DNA of 64,000 bases from Hyphomicrobiales bacterium (GTDB taxonomy: Bacteria > Pseudomonadota > Alphaproteobacteria > Rhizobiales > Rhizobiaceae): positions 62,001 to 126,000 of the forward strand of contig UCOA01000007.1 in NCBI GenBank assembly GCA_900474095.1, written 5' to 3'. The notes below the pieces were generated by a model. The model searched no databases. It was not told the DNA's origin and saw nothing but the letters and a program-made list of their open reading frames with translations. Position numbers and translations under genes: made by a program. This document shows positions 8,074 through 16,426 of this stretch, piece after piece (the first letter of the stretch is position 1; the number at the start of each line of letters is the position of its first letter).

Positions 8074-9567
8074 ATGCTTGAAAACCTCGCGCTCGGCCTC
8101 TCGGTCGCCATGACGTTTCACAATCTTAGTTTTGCATTCATCGGATGCTTGATCGGCACGGCGATCGGAGTTTTGCCCGGCATCGGTCCTCTGGCCACGA
8201 TCGCCTTGCTCTTGCCGCTGACCTTTACGCTCGATCCCGTGACCGCGTTGATCATGCTGTCGGGGATCTATTATGGAGCACAATATGGGGGGTCCACCTC
8301 GGCAATCCTGTTGAACCTGCCGGGCGAAGTCACAGCGGTCGTCACCACGCTTGAGGGCCACAAAATGGCATTGAAGGGCCGTGCCGGGGCTGCACTGGCG
8401 GTGTCCGCGCTTGGCTCTTTCTTCGCCGGGACGGTGGCGACACTGGTCGTCGCGGCCGCCGGCCCCTTGCTCACCGATGTCGCTCTGTCATTCGGTCCTG
8501 CCGAATACTTCTCCCTCATTCTTCTCGGCTTGATCGTCGCAACGGTGCTGGCGCAGGGAAGCATTTTCAAGTCCATTGCCATGCTGACACTGGGCGTGGC
8601 TCTGGGTCTTGTGGGCACTGACGTGCAAACCGGGCAGGTCCGGTTCACGTTCGGATTTTTCGAACTGTTCGAAGGCATCAACTTCGTCGCAGTGGCTATG
8701 GGGATCTTCGGAATTGCCGAGATCGTGCGAAATCTGGAAAATCCGGAAAACCGGGGCAAGACCATCGCCAAGGTCGGAAGCCTGATGCTGACAAAGACAG
8801 AAATCAAGCGCGCGACACCCTCGGTTCTGCGCGGGACGGTGGTCGGTTCGATCCTGGGCATTCTGCCGGGCGGCGGGTTGGCGCTATCGACATTCGCGTC
8901 CTACATGCTGGAACGGCGCGTTTCCAAATACGGCCACGAGTTCGGAACCGGGGCAATCGAGGGCGTCGCCGGTCCAGAGAGTGCCAACAATGCGGCATCA
9001 CAGACGTCATTCATTCCGATGCTGACGCTCGGCATTCCCGCCAATGCGGTCATGGCGCTGATTATGGGTGGCCTGATGATCCATGGCATTCAGCCTGGCC
9101 CGGCCGTGATGCAGACCCAGCCGGCACTTTTCTGGGGCCTGATCGCGAGCATGTGGGTCGGCAACCTGATGCTGCTGATCATCAATCTGCCACTGATCGG
9201 CGTCTGGGTCTCATTGCTCAAATTGCCCTATCGCTACCTCTACCCAACGATCCTTGTCTTTTGCGCAATCGGCGTTTATTCGGTCAACTATTCCGCATTC
9301 GGCGTGTTTCAGACCGTGTTTTTCGGCCTGATCGGCTATTTTCTCTACAAGCTGCGCTGCGAACCGGCTCCCTTGCTCATTGGCTTCGTCCTCGGGCCAT
9401 TGCTCGAAGAATATCTTCGCAGAGCCATGGTGGTGTCGCGTGGCAATGCGTTCGTGTTCATCGAGCGCCCGGTCAGTGCCGTCCTGCTGGCGATCGCGGC
9501 CGTTGCCTTGGCGGCAATGCTGCTACCGGCAATCCGCAAGAAGAAGGATGAAGCGCTGGAAGAATGA
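8074..9567 (+). CDS. Tripartite tricarboxylate transporter large permease (TctA family)
   Basis: A 497-residue polytopic protein, the usual TctA length. Family landmarks include the N-terminal FIGCLIGTAIGVLPGIGPLA, YYGAQYGGSTSAILLNLPGE, and the internal repeat SILGILPGGGLALSTFASY followed by EGVAGPESANNAA. These two related glycine/proline-rich loops mark the inverted repeat that forms the transport pathway. It is the channel-forming component for the TctC-bound substrate. It follows tctB by 9 bases. The nearby LysR regulator and short-chain dehydrogenase may control or use the imported compound. Confidence 0.95.
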   Translation: MLENLALGLSVAMTFHNLSFAFIGCLIGTAIGVLPGIGPLATIALLLPLTFTLDPVTALIMLSGIYYGAQYGGSTSAILLNLPGEVTAVVTTLEGHKMALKGRAGAALAVSALGSFFAGTVATLVVAAAGPLLTDVALSFGPAEYFSLILLGLIVATVLAQGSIFKSIAMLTLGVALGLVGTDVQTGQVRFTFGFFELFEGINFVAVAMGIFGIAEIVRNLENPENRGKTIAKVGSLMLTKTEIKRATPSVLRGTVVGSILGILPGGGLALSTFASYMLERRVSKYGHEFGTGAIEGVAGPESANNAASQTSFIPMLTLGIPANAVMALIMGGLMIHGIQPGPAVMQTQPALFWGLIASMWVGNLMLLIINLPLIGVWVSLLKLPYRYLYPTILVFCAIGVYSVNYSAFGVFQTVFFGLIGYFLYKLRCEPAPLLIGFVLGPLLEEYLRRAMVVSRGNAFVFIERPVSAVLLAIAAVALAAMLLPAIRKKKDEALEE

Positions 9568-9896
9568 CATCGGTTGCGTGGAAGCTGTCTGGAGCAACAG
9601 AGTTAGATAACCTGGCCTGTCTCGTCGCGTACTGTCTGGCTGTAGCCTGCTGGACATGACCGTAAGAGCGGCTTGGAGCTTGGTCGTCGGATCTGGCCAA
9701 GGTCGCGTGATGGAAGGATCGTTGCGCGTTCACGACAACACAATCAGCAAGAGATGATTTTCTGCCGAGGAGAAGTTTGCCGGACAGACGGCTGCCATAG
9801 GCTCCATTCAGGCGAGAAAACTTCCATGCAGTTTACTTGGCAAACACGATGCCGGAATGCGGCGCGTGGATCTGAATATTCCGGGTTTGAAAGACT
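9568..9896. other. Intergenic region tctA to LysR gene
   Basis: About 330 bases with no credible gene on either strand. It must carry the end of the tct transcript and the promoter of the LysR gene that follows on the same strand. I saw no strong terminator hairpin with a T-run. Confidence 0.4.
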
Positions 9897-10859
9897 GTGA
9901 GTGAGGTCGAGCCATTGTCCCTGGAAGCAAGCGATCTAGACCCAAGAAAGCTGATCTACTTTGTCACGGTCATTGATGAGGGGAGCTTGACGAAGGCGTC
10001 CAAAGTCCTTCTCGTCTCCCAACCAGCACTCTCCGCGTCGATGAGCCGGCTGGAGGCGGATGTCGGTCAAAAGCTGATGGAACGTGGTCCATCCGGCGTC
10101 GTGCCAACACGGTTTGGCGATTTCGTCTATGCACATGCCCGCCTGATCCGTGACGAGATCAAGCTGCTCGAACGCCGTTTGGTCGATTGGCGCAGCGAGG
10201 CAAATCCGGCAATCCGCTTTGGCGCTCTTCCCAGCCTGTCGGTCACCGTCATTCCGAAAGCCGTGGGGCGCTGGCGGACGCAATACCCGAAAGAGAATCT
10301 GCAGATCATTCAGAGGGTGCAGATCGAGCTGTTGCACGCGCTCCTCGGCCGCGAACTCGATCTCATGGTCGGCGTGACTGACAGTTACGACCTGTTGAGC
10401 GGTTTAAAGCAGCGCGTGCTGTTTCGTGAGCGTCTTTACGTCATCGCACGCACACAGCATCAGCTGTTCCTCAAGACCGAACTCGCATGGTCGGATCTGG
10501 TCCACTTTCCATGGGTATCGCCACCGGCCGGCCGCTACAGCACACTGCTTGAAGAGGTTTTGAAAGCCGAAGGTCTTGGCCCGTCAGCCTCCAACACGGT
10601 GTCCTCTTCGATTTCCATGCTGAAGTCGCTCGTTGCCACAAGCGATAGCCTTGCGCTGCTGCCCTCACACGCGGCATTGACCGAGATCAGAGAGGGAACA
10701 CTGGCCTGCCTGCCCATCTCATCGCCCCTATTGAACCGCAGCGTCGCACTGTTCACGCGCGAAGGATACGAGATGGAAAGGCCGCACCGCGATCTGCTCG
10801 AGTGTGTCCGCGTCGTAGGGATAGAAATCTCTCGCGACAGTGAAGCTCAAACGCCTTAG
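9897..10859 (+). CDS. LysR-family transcriptional regulator
   Basis: A 320-residue regulator starting at GTG 9897. The winged helix-turn-helix runs from about residue 15 to 75 (LIYFVTVIDEGSLTKASKVL, then VSQPALSASMSRLE), followed by the two-lobed ligand-binding domain (IRFGALPSLSVTVIPKAVGRW onward). Its C-terminal end is clearly similar to the truncated LysR at the left window edge. It probably senses a catabolic intermediate and controls the tct genes upstream, the dehydrogenase downstream, or both. The assignment of targets is inference from proximity. Confidence 0.93.
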   Translation: MSEVEPLSLEASDLDPRKLIYFVTVIDEGSLTKASKVLLVSQPALSASMSRLEADVGQKLMERGPSGVVPTRFGDFVYAHARLIRDEIKLLERRLVDWRSEANPAIRFGALPSLSVTVIPKAVGRWRTQYPKENLQIIQRVQIELLHALLGRELDLMVGVTDSYDLLSGLKQRVLFRERLYVIARTQHQLFLKTELAWSDLVHFPWVSPPAGRYSTLLEEVLKAEGLGPSASNTVSSSISMLKSLVATSDSLALLPSHAALTEIREGTLACLPISSPLLNRSVALFTREGYEMERPHRDLLECVRVVGIEISRDSEAQTP

Positions 10860-11084
10860 CGAAAAGACTGCAGGTACCGGCTCGCCAATGTCACGCGCGT
10901 CGTCGAGGATATAAGCCACACTTATCCTTGGCCGGGCCAGAGATCGATTTTGCCTCGCTTCTTGCACAACCCTCTGATCAATTGAAAGGGTGATCCGCAG
11001 CCACCCAAGCGTTTTCAAGAGCCGTGTCGCGGTCATGACGGTACGAACGCTACTGATCAATCCACTCAATCCGGAATTAAGCAC

Positions 11085-11831
11085 ATGTCAGATGCCCCCC
11101 TCAAAATGTCCACCAACCCACGGCTTGCCGGACGACGCATCGTCGTCACAGGTGCTGCCTCGGGCATTGGACGCGCAACGGCACGCCTCTTTTTGGAGGA
11201 AGGCGCAAAGGTCGTTCTAGTCGATCGAAACGCTGAGGCCCTCGACGCAGCCTTTGCAGGCCTTGGCGGAATTACTGCACCGATTGACATCACCAATGAG
11301 GATGCGGTGGCACATGCGATCAACGCCGCTGCGGAAAAGGCCGGTGGTATTGACGGGGTTATCAATGCCGCGGGCATTATGATCGTGTCTGCGACCGCAG
11401 ACACGTCCCCGGCAACCTGGCGACAGGTGATCGACGTTAACCTGACGGGCAGCTTTTTCGTTGTTCGCGCCTGCCTGCCATGGCTGCAACGCAGCGAGAA
11501 CCCGACGATCGTCAATATCGCCTCGGGAGCGGGACTGCTACCCAACGCGCCGGGATTGGTCGCCTATGCAGCCTCCAAAGGCGGGGTGATTGCCATGACC
11601 AAGGCCCTGGCCTCGGATCTGGCGCCCCATATCCGCGTCAACTGCGTATGCCCCGGCATGGTCGATACACCGATGGCGGATGGATTCCGTACCAACGTTG
11701 GAAACTACGCTCTGAAAAGGATCGCCGATCCTGTCGAAATTGCCGGCGCCATGCTCTTTCTTACAGCCTCAGACTCTTCATACATCACTGGAGCGACGCT
11801 GGCCGTCGATGGCGGTAGAACGTTCCACTGA
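11085..11831 (+). CDS. Short-chain dehydrogenase/reductase (SDR)
   Basis: A 248-residue classical SDR. It shows TGAASGIGRATA (cofactor loop, about residues 22-33), NAAG, the catalytic serine in NIASGAG, and YAASK (Tyr-x-x-x-Lys). LVDRN after the second strand suggests NAD rather than NADP. The C-terminal GATLAVDGG is the normal subunit-interface ending. It follows the LysR gene on the same strand after 225 bases and may act on the substrate imported by the tct system. The precise substrate cannot be inferred. Confidence 0.92.
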   Translation: MSDAPLKMSTNPRLAGRRIVVTGAASGIGRATARLFLEEGAKVVLVDRNAEALDAAFAGLGGITAPIDITNEDAVAHAINAAAEKAGGIDGVINAAGIMIVSATADTSPATWRQVIDVNLTGSFFVVRACLPWLQRSENPTIVNIASGAGLLPNAPGLVAYAASKGGVIAMTKALASDLAPHIRVNCVCPGMVDTPMADGFRTNVGNYALKRIADPVEIAGAMLFLTASDSSYITGATLAVDGGRTFH

Positions 11832-11999
11832 CACACAGGTTGGATGCATGAGTAGCTTGGCTCGTCGTCTGGTGTGATGCTGTCCTGTGCGGGGGGACGC
11901 AATCTTCTGCGAACAGATCGATGAGGAACATGCCTCTGGCATGAGGCTGCGCAACAACATCCGCATTTGACCTCCCGGATCCCGCCCGCCGTCGCGGGT

Positions 12000-13214
12000 T
12001 TATGCTTGTCCGGCGGTTTGCGCGCTCATGGAGTCCTGTCCACCGCGCGCGGTTCTGAAGGAGACAAAAGCGAGCAGGGCGCCGGCAAGCAGAATGCCTG
12101 CGCTCGTCAGGAATGTGGCTTCGTAACCACTTGTGTCAAACAGGAAGCCGCCAAGCGTTGCACCGAGGGTGATCGCGAACTGGATGGTAGCGACCATCAG
12201 ACCGCCGCCAGCCTCCGCGTCACGCGGCATAGAGCGCGAAAGCCACACCCCCCAGCCAACAGGGCCCGATGTTGCGAGACCCCATGCGCCAAGCAGCAAG
12301 GCCGCAGCTATAACCCACCCACCAAACGCAACTAGACCGACGGCGATTGCCGCCATGAACACTGGCGCCAGCACGAGCACGCCATAAAGGCTTCTGTTCA
12401 AAACCGGCCCGATGATCATCGTCCCGACAAAGCTCGCTGCGCCAACGACCAGCAGAAGGAGCGACAGCGTCGAGACATCGACGCGGGTGACGGTCTCCAA
12501 AAACGGTCGCAAGTAGGTGAACAATGCGAACTGACCCATAAAAAGAAAAAGAACCGCTGCCATGCCGGTAGCGACAACGGGCCGTGCGAGAAGGCGGAAT
12601 GTCGCCGTGGCTCCGGACGCGCTGCCACCCTGCATGCGGGGGAGCGTTATCGCCAACCAACAGACAGCGATCGCGGCAAGTGGGACCACGCAGAAGAAGG
12701 CGCCGCGCCAACCGATCAAGCCGCCGAGAAAGCTCCCGAGGGGGGCTGCAATCGTTGCGGCCAGGGCGTTGCCACCGTTCAAGAAGGCGAGAGCCTTGGG
12801 AACATCGCTTTCCGGCACGAGCCGCATCACGGTGGCCGTCGACATAGACCAGAAGCCGCCAATGACGACGCCGAGAAGCGCCCTACCCACCATAAGGACG
12901 GCATAGTTGGGAGCAAAAGCGACGACAGCGCCAGAGACAAGCATAAGTCCGGTCAAGGAAAGGAGGACGACTTTGCGATCGAGACCCCGCGAAAAGAAAG
13001 ATATGAACAGGCTCGTCAGGACTGCGAATATACCAGAAACCGCAATGGCCTGGCCGGCTTGTCCTTCGGTCAAGACCAATTCATCTGCGATTGGAGTGAG
13101 AAGGCTGACGGGCAGGAATTCAGATGCAATCAGCACAAACACACACAGCGACATAGCAACGACAGCGCTCCAATTGGCTGTTTTTTCTTCTCTCAATACG
13201 GGTTGCATCAGCAT
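12000..13214 (-). CDS. MFS exporter of the NepI / purine-ribonucleoside efflux type
   Basis: A 404-residue major facilitator with about 12 hydrophobic segments. The ATG at 13214 has AAGGAAGA six bases upstream, better than the longer in-frame start at 13334. The first third (NWSAVVAMSLCVFVLIASEF, LLTPIADEL, LGVVIGGFWSMSTATVMRL, APLGSFLGGLIGWR) closely follows the pattern I know from E. coli NepI, which pumps purine ribonucleosides out of the cell. Many relatives export sugars or drugs, so the substrate here is unproven. It is convergent with the upstream dehydrogenase. A weak G+C-rich hairpin at 11981-11998 lies between their ends. Confidence 0.88.
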   Translation of the reverse strand: MLMQPVLREEKTANWSAVVAMSLCVFVLIASEFLPVSLLTPIADELVLTEGQAGQAIAVSGIFAVLTSLFISFFSRGLDRKVVLLSLTGLMLVSGAVVAFAPNYAVLMVGRALLGVVIGGFWSMSTATVMRLVPESDVPKALAFLNGGNALAATIAAPLGSFLGGLIGWRGAFFCVVPLAAIAVCWLAITLPRMQGGSASGATATFRLLARPVVATGMAAVLFLFMGQFALFTYLRPFLETVTRVDVSTLSLLLLVVGAASFVGTMIIGPVLNRSLYGVLVLAPVFMAAIAVGLVAFGGWVIAAALLLGAWGLATSGPVGWGVWLSRSMPRDAEAGGGLMVATIQFAITLGATLGGFLFDTSGYEATFLTSAGILLAGALLAFVSFRTARGGQDSMSAQTAGQA

Positions 13215-13372
13215 GTAAATCTTCCTTGGAATGCAACGCGACCATCTCAACTTCGTGTGTCGCGTCGTTAAAAACGCGTTCCAGCGGGCGCCTCCAATAA
13301 GATCTGCAACGCCACTTACAGCGTTTGGGATCACCTCGGCAGGTTTGCGTGGCCGCTGTCCCGCTTTGATCG

Positions 13373-13723
13373 TTAGCTCAAAAGTCTCGCCTTTAAGGGG
13401 AACTTGCCTCGGGTGAGCAACGGTTCAAAACCATTGTCGAGACGTCCAAGTCGGATCAGCCCGGACGCGTAATGATAGCTTCCGTAATAGAAAACCAGAT
13501 TGCCCCATGGAGCATAGTAACAAAGGTCGCCAACAGCTTCGTTCTCGAAAATCCCACTTCCTTGTTCGGTGAGCTTTCGCGGCAGGTAAGCGATCTTTTC
13601 ATTGATCGAATAATCGTCGATGGTCAGCTCGAGAGGCATCATGGACGCGAGATCATGGGCCGAAGGATTGTCGTAAAGGTCTGCTGTAAAAACAAAGCCA
13701 GCAAAAGAAAATTCGACTTTCAT
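13373..13723 (-). CDS. Cyclophilin-like-fold small protein
   Basis: A 116-residue soluble protein. The pattern DLYDNPSAHDLASMMPLELTIDDY...EKIAYLPRKL...GDLCYYAPWGNLVFYYG...GLIRLGRLDNGFEPL is that of the small bacterial cyclophilin-like family, beta-barrel proteins without demonstrated isomerase activity. These are often encoded next to exporters or oxidoreductases. Its partner here may be the MFS gene 159 bases downstream on the same strand. No catalytic residues can be assigned. Confidence 0.75.
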   Translation of the reverse strand: MKVEFSFAGFVFTADLYDNPSAHDLASMMPLELTIDDYSINEKIAYLPRKLTEQGSGIFENEAVGDLCYYAPWGNLVFYYGSYHYASGLIRLGRLDNGFEPLLTRGKFPLKARLLS

Positions 13724-14136
13724 GGCTAGTCCCGTGTTGGTTGTGTTTGAGCCGGAGCTAAGCTGGATACCGAACTCGTCAAGAGGCTTCGGGAACTTCC
13801 ATCTTTCATTGCTCTTTCCTCATATCAATTTCTGACGTCGGCCATTGCAGGGCTTTAATGTAGTGCGTTGTAGGTAGCAGGCCGCACGACATCAAATTAG
13901 CCGGGTGGAAACGCATGCAGCTATGAGAATGGCTCATCAATGTTTCGCTTTGCCATCAAGCCCGCAACTCGGAGCCGACGCGATTGGGGTCTCGCGCAAC
14001 CAGGATTTGGGTAAGTCTGGTGTCCTGGCCTGTCGCGGTCCAATACAGGCATCCCCCGCGTCCATCCAGGCTTGCCCCTATGCATTGGCAGGACGTCGAT
14101 ACTCTGAACGCCACCGCGGTATCATCATAGGCAGGC
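13724..14136. other. Gap of about 410 bases without a supported gene
   Basis: Short frames exist on both strands but none has a convincing ribosome site or recognisable protein features. It separates the cyclophilin-fold gene from the possible membrane peptide at 14137-14232 and probably contains the promoter for the former. Confidence 0.35.
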
Positions 14137-14232
14137 CTAACCGCTACAGAAAAGAAGAACGGTAGTCACAACAACAAGGATGATTGCCGCGCTCGCGGCC
14201 ACCATCATGTCGTGCCAAACAGTGGTACCCAT
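14137..14232 (-). CDS. Possible 31-residue single-span membrane peptide
   Basis: An ATG at 14232 with GGAAGGATCG about nine bases upstream opens a 31-codon frame. The peptide starts MGTTVWHDMMVAAS and is followed by an uninterrupted hydrophobic stretch (AAIILVVVTTVLLF) and CSG, which reads as one transmembrane helix. It lies on the same strand as moaA, 144 bases after its stop, so it could be the last cistron of the pao-moaA transcript. I do not recognise a family. Length and composition alone make chance possible. Confidence 0.4.
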   Translation of the reverse strand: MGTTVWHDMMVAASAAIILVVVTTVLLFCSG

Positions 14233-14376
14233 ATGTTCGATCCTTCCGAGCGGTTGTCTAGCGTGGGAATAAGCCGTTGCGGCGCGCGGAAACGGATGCG
14301 ATTGCGAGCATTATCAACTCAGGCGGTGCGTCACCAGCGCTATGGCTCCGCATTTTGCTATATCATTGAAGCGACT

Positions 14377-15444
14377 TCATCCGCCGGTAACGCTCATATG
14401 GCGGGCGACGGCCGGGCGGTTGTGCGTGCGGCCGATAATGAAGTCGTGGCCCTTGGGCTTGCGCGCGATCGCTTCGTCGATGGCGGCATAAAGCAGTCCG
14501 TCATCGTCGGTCGCGCGCAATGTCGACCGCAGATCTGCCGCATCGTCCTGGCCGAGGCACATGTAGAGGGTGCCGGTGCACGTGAGGCGCACGCGGTTGC
14601 AGCTTTCGCAGAAATTATGGGTCATAGGTGTGATGAAGCCGAGACGTCCGCCGGTTTCCGTGACCGTGACATAGCGGGCCGGGCCGCCTGTGCGGTAGCC
14701 GATTTCGCTCATAGTGAACTGTTGTTCGAGATCGGCGCGCAGCGTGGACAGCGGCAGATAGCGGTCCGTGCGGTCTTCCTCGATCTCGCCCATCGGCATG
14801 GTTTCGATCACGGTCAGATCCATGCCGCGGCCGTGGGCGAAGCGGATCATCGCAGGCATTTCGCGGTCATTGAAATCCTTCAGCGCCACGGCGTTGAGCT
14901 TGATCTTCAATCCCGCCTTCTGCGCAGCGTCGATGCCCTCCATGACCTTGTGGAAGTCGCCCCATCGGGTGATCTGGCGAAATTTGACGGGATCAAGCGT
15001 ATCAAGCGAGACGTTTATGCGCCGCATACCGCAGTCGTAGAGTTCATCTGCAAAGCGGGCAAGCTGGGAGCCGTTGGTGGTCAGCGTCAACTCGTCGAGT
15101 CCGGAGCCGATCTGCTTGCCGAGTTCGCGCACGAGATGCATGATATTCTTGCGCACCAGCGGTTCGCCGCCGGTCAGCCGTAACTTGCGCACGCCCTTGG
15201 CGATGAAGGCGGAACAGAGCCGGTTCAGTTCCTCCAGCGTCAGCAGATCCTTTTTTGGCAGGAAGTTCATGGTTTCGGCCATGCAATAGGTGCAGCGGAA
15301 ATCGCAGCGGTCGGTCACCGAGACGCGTAGATAGGTGACGGCCCGCTGGAACGGGTCGATCATTGGCGACGGGCTGACGGCCGGCGGAACTGTGGGTGCC
15401 TTGCGACATTCATCAAGTATCACAGCATTCGTGGACTGCTTCAT
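14377..15444 (-). CDS. moaA: GTP 3',8-cyclase MoaA (molybdenum cofactor synthesis)
   Basis: A 355-residue radical-SAM enzyme catalysing the first step of molybdopterin synthesis, conversion of GTP to the cyclic precursor of cPMP. The N-terminal [4Fe-4S]/SAM motif is C47-x3-C51-x2-C54 within [13 protein letters not shown]. The second cluster site is in [19 protein letters not shown] near residues 285-305. TGGEPL is the SAM-binding motif, and the protein ends in the functional Gly-Gly tail (VTGG). The start overlaps the stop of the XdhC-like gene by four bases (ATGA). It is the last enzyme gene of the paoABC operon, so cofactor supply appears tied to expression of the molybdoenzyme. Confidence 0.95.
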   Translation of the reverse strand: MKQSTNAVILDECRKAPTVPPAVSPSPMIDPFQRAVTYLRVSVTDRCDFRCTYCMAETMNFLPKKDLLTLEELNRLCSAFIAKGVRKLRLTGGEPLVRKNIMHLVRELGKQIGSGLDELTLTTNGSQLARFADELYDCGMRRINVSLDTLDPVKFRQITRWGDFHKVMEGIDAAQKAGLKIKLNAVALKDFNDREMPAMIRFAHGRGMDLTVIETMPMGEIEEDRTDRYLPLSTLRADLEQQFTMSEIGYRTGGPARYVTVTETGGRLGFITPMTHNFCESCNRVRLTCTGTLYMCLGQDDAADLRSTLRATDDDGLLYAAIDEAIARKPKGHDFIIGRTHNRPAVARHMSVTGG

Positions 15445-16370
15445 GATAGCGCCGTTAGTCTGGAAGCGGCGACATCGGCCAACACCGAGAGTGCCAATGA
15501 CGCGGAATCTCGTGTTGGACCAAAGACCCCTATTGGCGCCCTGATACGAAGAAGATCGCTTTCTTCAAAGCCGTGTTCCTTCAGTCGATCGATACGCTTC
15601 CTATGTGTTCGCGTGCTCCCAAGCGCGCCGATGTAGAATGCCGACGATTTCAGCGCGGCGTTAAGGACCGGCTCTTCTTGGTCGAGATCATGATGAAGTA
15701 GGATCACCGCGGTGTAGGGATCAATATCCCAGTCGAAGCGCCCGGCGCCCTCGCCCGGGGTGCGGACCGCTACCTTATACCCGGAGGCCTCGGCTAAGCG
15801 TGCAACGGTCTGCGCCTCGATCGATTGCCCTGAAATAATCACTCGTGTGCTCGGATGATACACTGTCAGGAATTGATCACTTTGCCACCCTGCCCGCTTG
15901 ATTGGATCTACCGCATTGAGCGACTCTGCTTTGGGCGAATAGCGCAGTCCCGCCGAACGGCGCTGCGCTAGCCGATCGAGGACATGCTCGATACCTGTGA
16001 TCTCACGAAGTAAGTGGATCGCAACTGTAATTCCACCACCGCAAGGAAGAACAATATCGATGAAGGGAGAGCCATCCCCAAACATCACCCTGCGATCGCA
16101 TCCTTCTTCCAAGGCCAGAAGTGCTTCTGCCGCCACGGCGGCTTCTACGCATCCGCCGGAGACGTAGCCGCAAAAGCGGCCGTCAGCCGCCACCACAACA
16201 TGCGATCCAAGAGAACGCGCCGCACCGCCCCGAATTTCCACGAGTGTTGCAATCGCGACGCCGCCTTGGGGAAAGACGGCCGCGGCGAAACCAAGGATCT
16301 CGACAGGATCGTCGCTCAGGAGTGCCCTTGTCGGCGTTGGCAACGAAACGGAAGCAAAAACGTTTTTCAA
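15441..16370 (-). CDS. XdhC/CoxI-family molybdenum-cofactor maturation protein
   Basis: A 309-residue homologue of XdhC and PaoD, cytoplasmic factors that bind molybdenum cofactor, promote its sulfuration and insert it into xanthine-oxidase-family enzymes. Visible features are the N-terminal XdhC region ([19 protein letters not shown], then [17 protein letters not shown]) and a C-terminal Rossmann-like part ([42 protein letters not shown]). Translation probably begins at TTG 16370, just after AAAGGAATTAGGA. It lies between paoC and moaA and should mature the PaoABC enzyme. Confidence 0.9.
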   Translation of the reverse strand: MKNVFASVSLPTPTRALLSDDPVEILGFAAAVFPQGGVAIATLVEIRGGAARSLGSHVVVAADGRFCGYVSGGCVEAAVAAEALLALEEGCDRRVMFGDGSPFIDIVLPCGGGITVAIHLLREITGIEHVLDRLAQRRSAGLRYSPKAESLNAVDPIKRAGWQSDQFLTVYHPSTRVIISGQSIEAQTVARLAEASGYKVAVRTPGEGAGRFDWDIDPYTAVILLHHDLDQEEPVLNAALKSSAFYIGALGSTRTHRKRIDRLKEHGFEESDLLRIRAPIGVFGPTRDSASLALSVLADVAASRLTALS

Positions 16371-16426
16371 TCCTAATTCCTTTGAAAGTGGCGGCGGGCA
16401 ACGCCGCCGCCGGAAAACGCGTCGCG

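Noticed and set aside
13215-13334. Longer N-terminus for the NepI-like exporter
   Set aside because: The 40 extra residues are hydrophilic and unlike the family; ATG 13214 has AAGGAAGA at proper spacing.
14233-15183. Long plus-strand frame opposite moaA
   Set aside because: It mirrors the moaA coding sequence, whose radical-SAM motifs are unmistakable; a shadow frame from G+C-rich codons.
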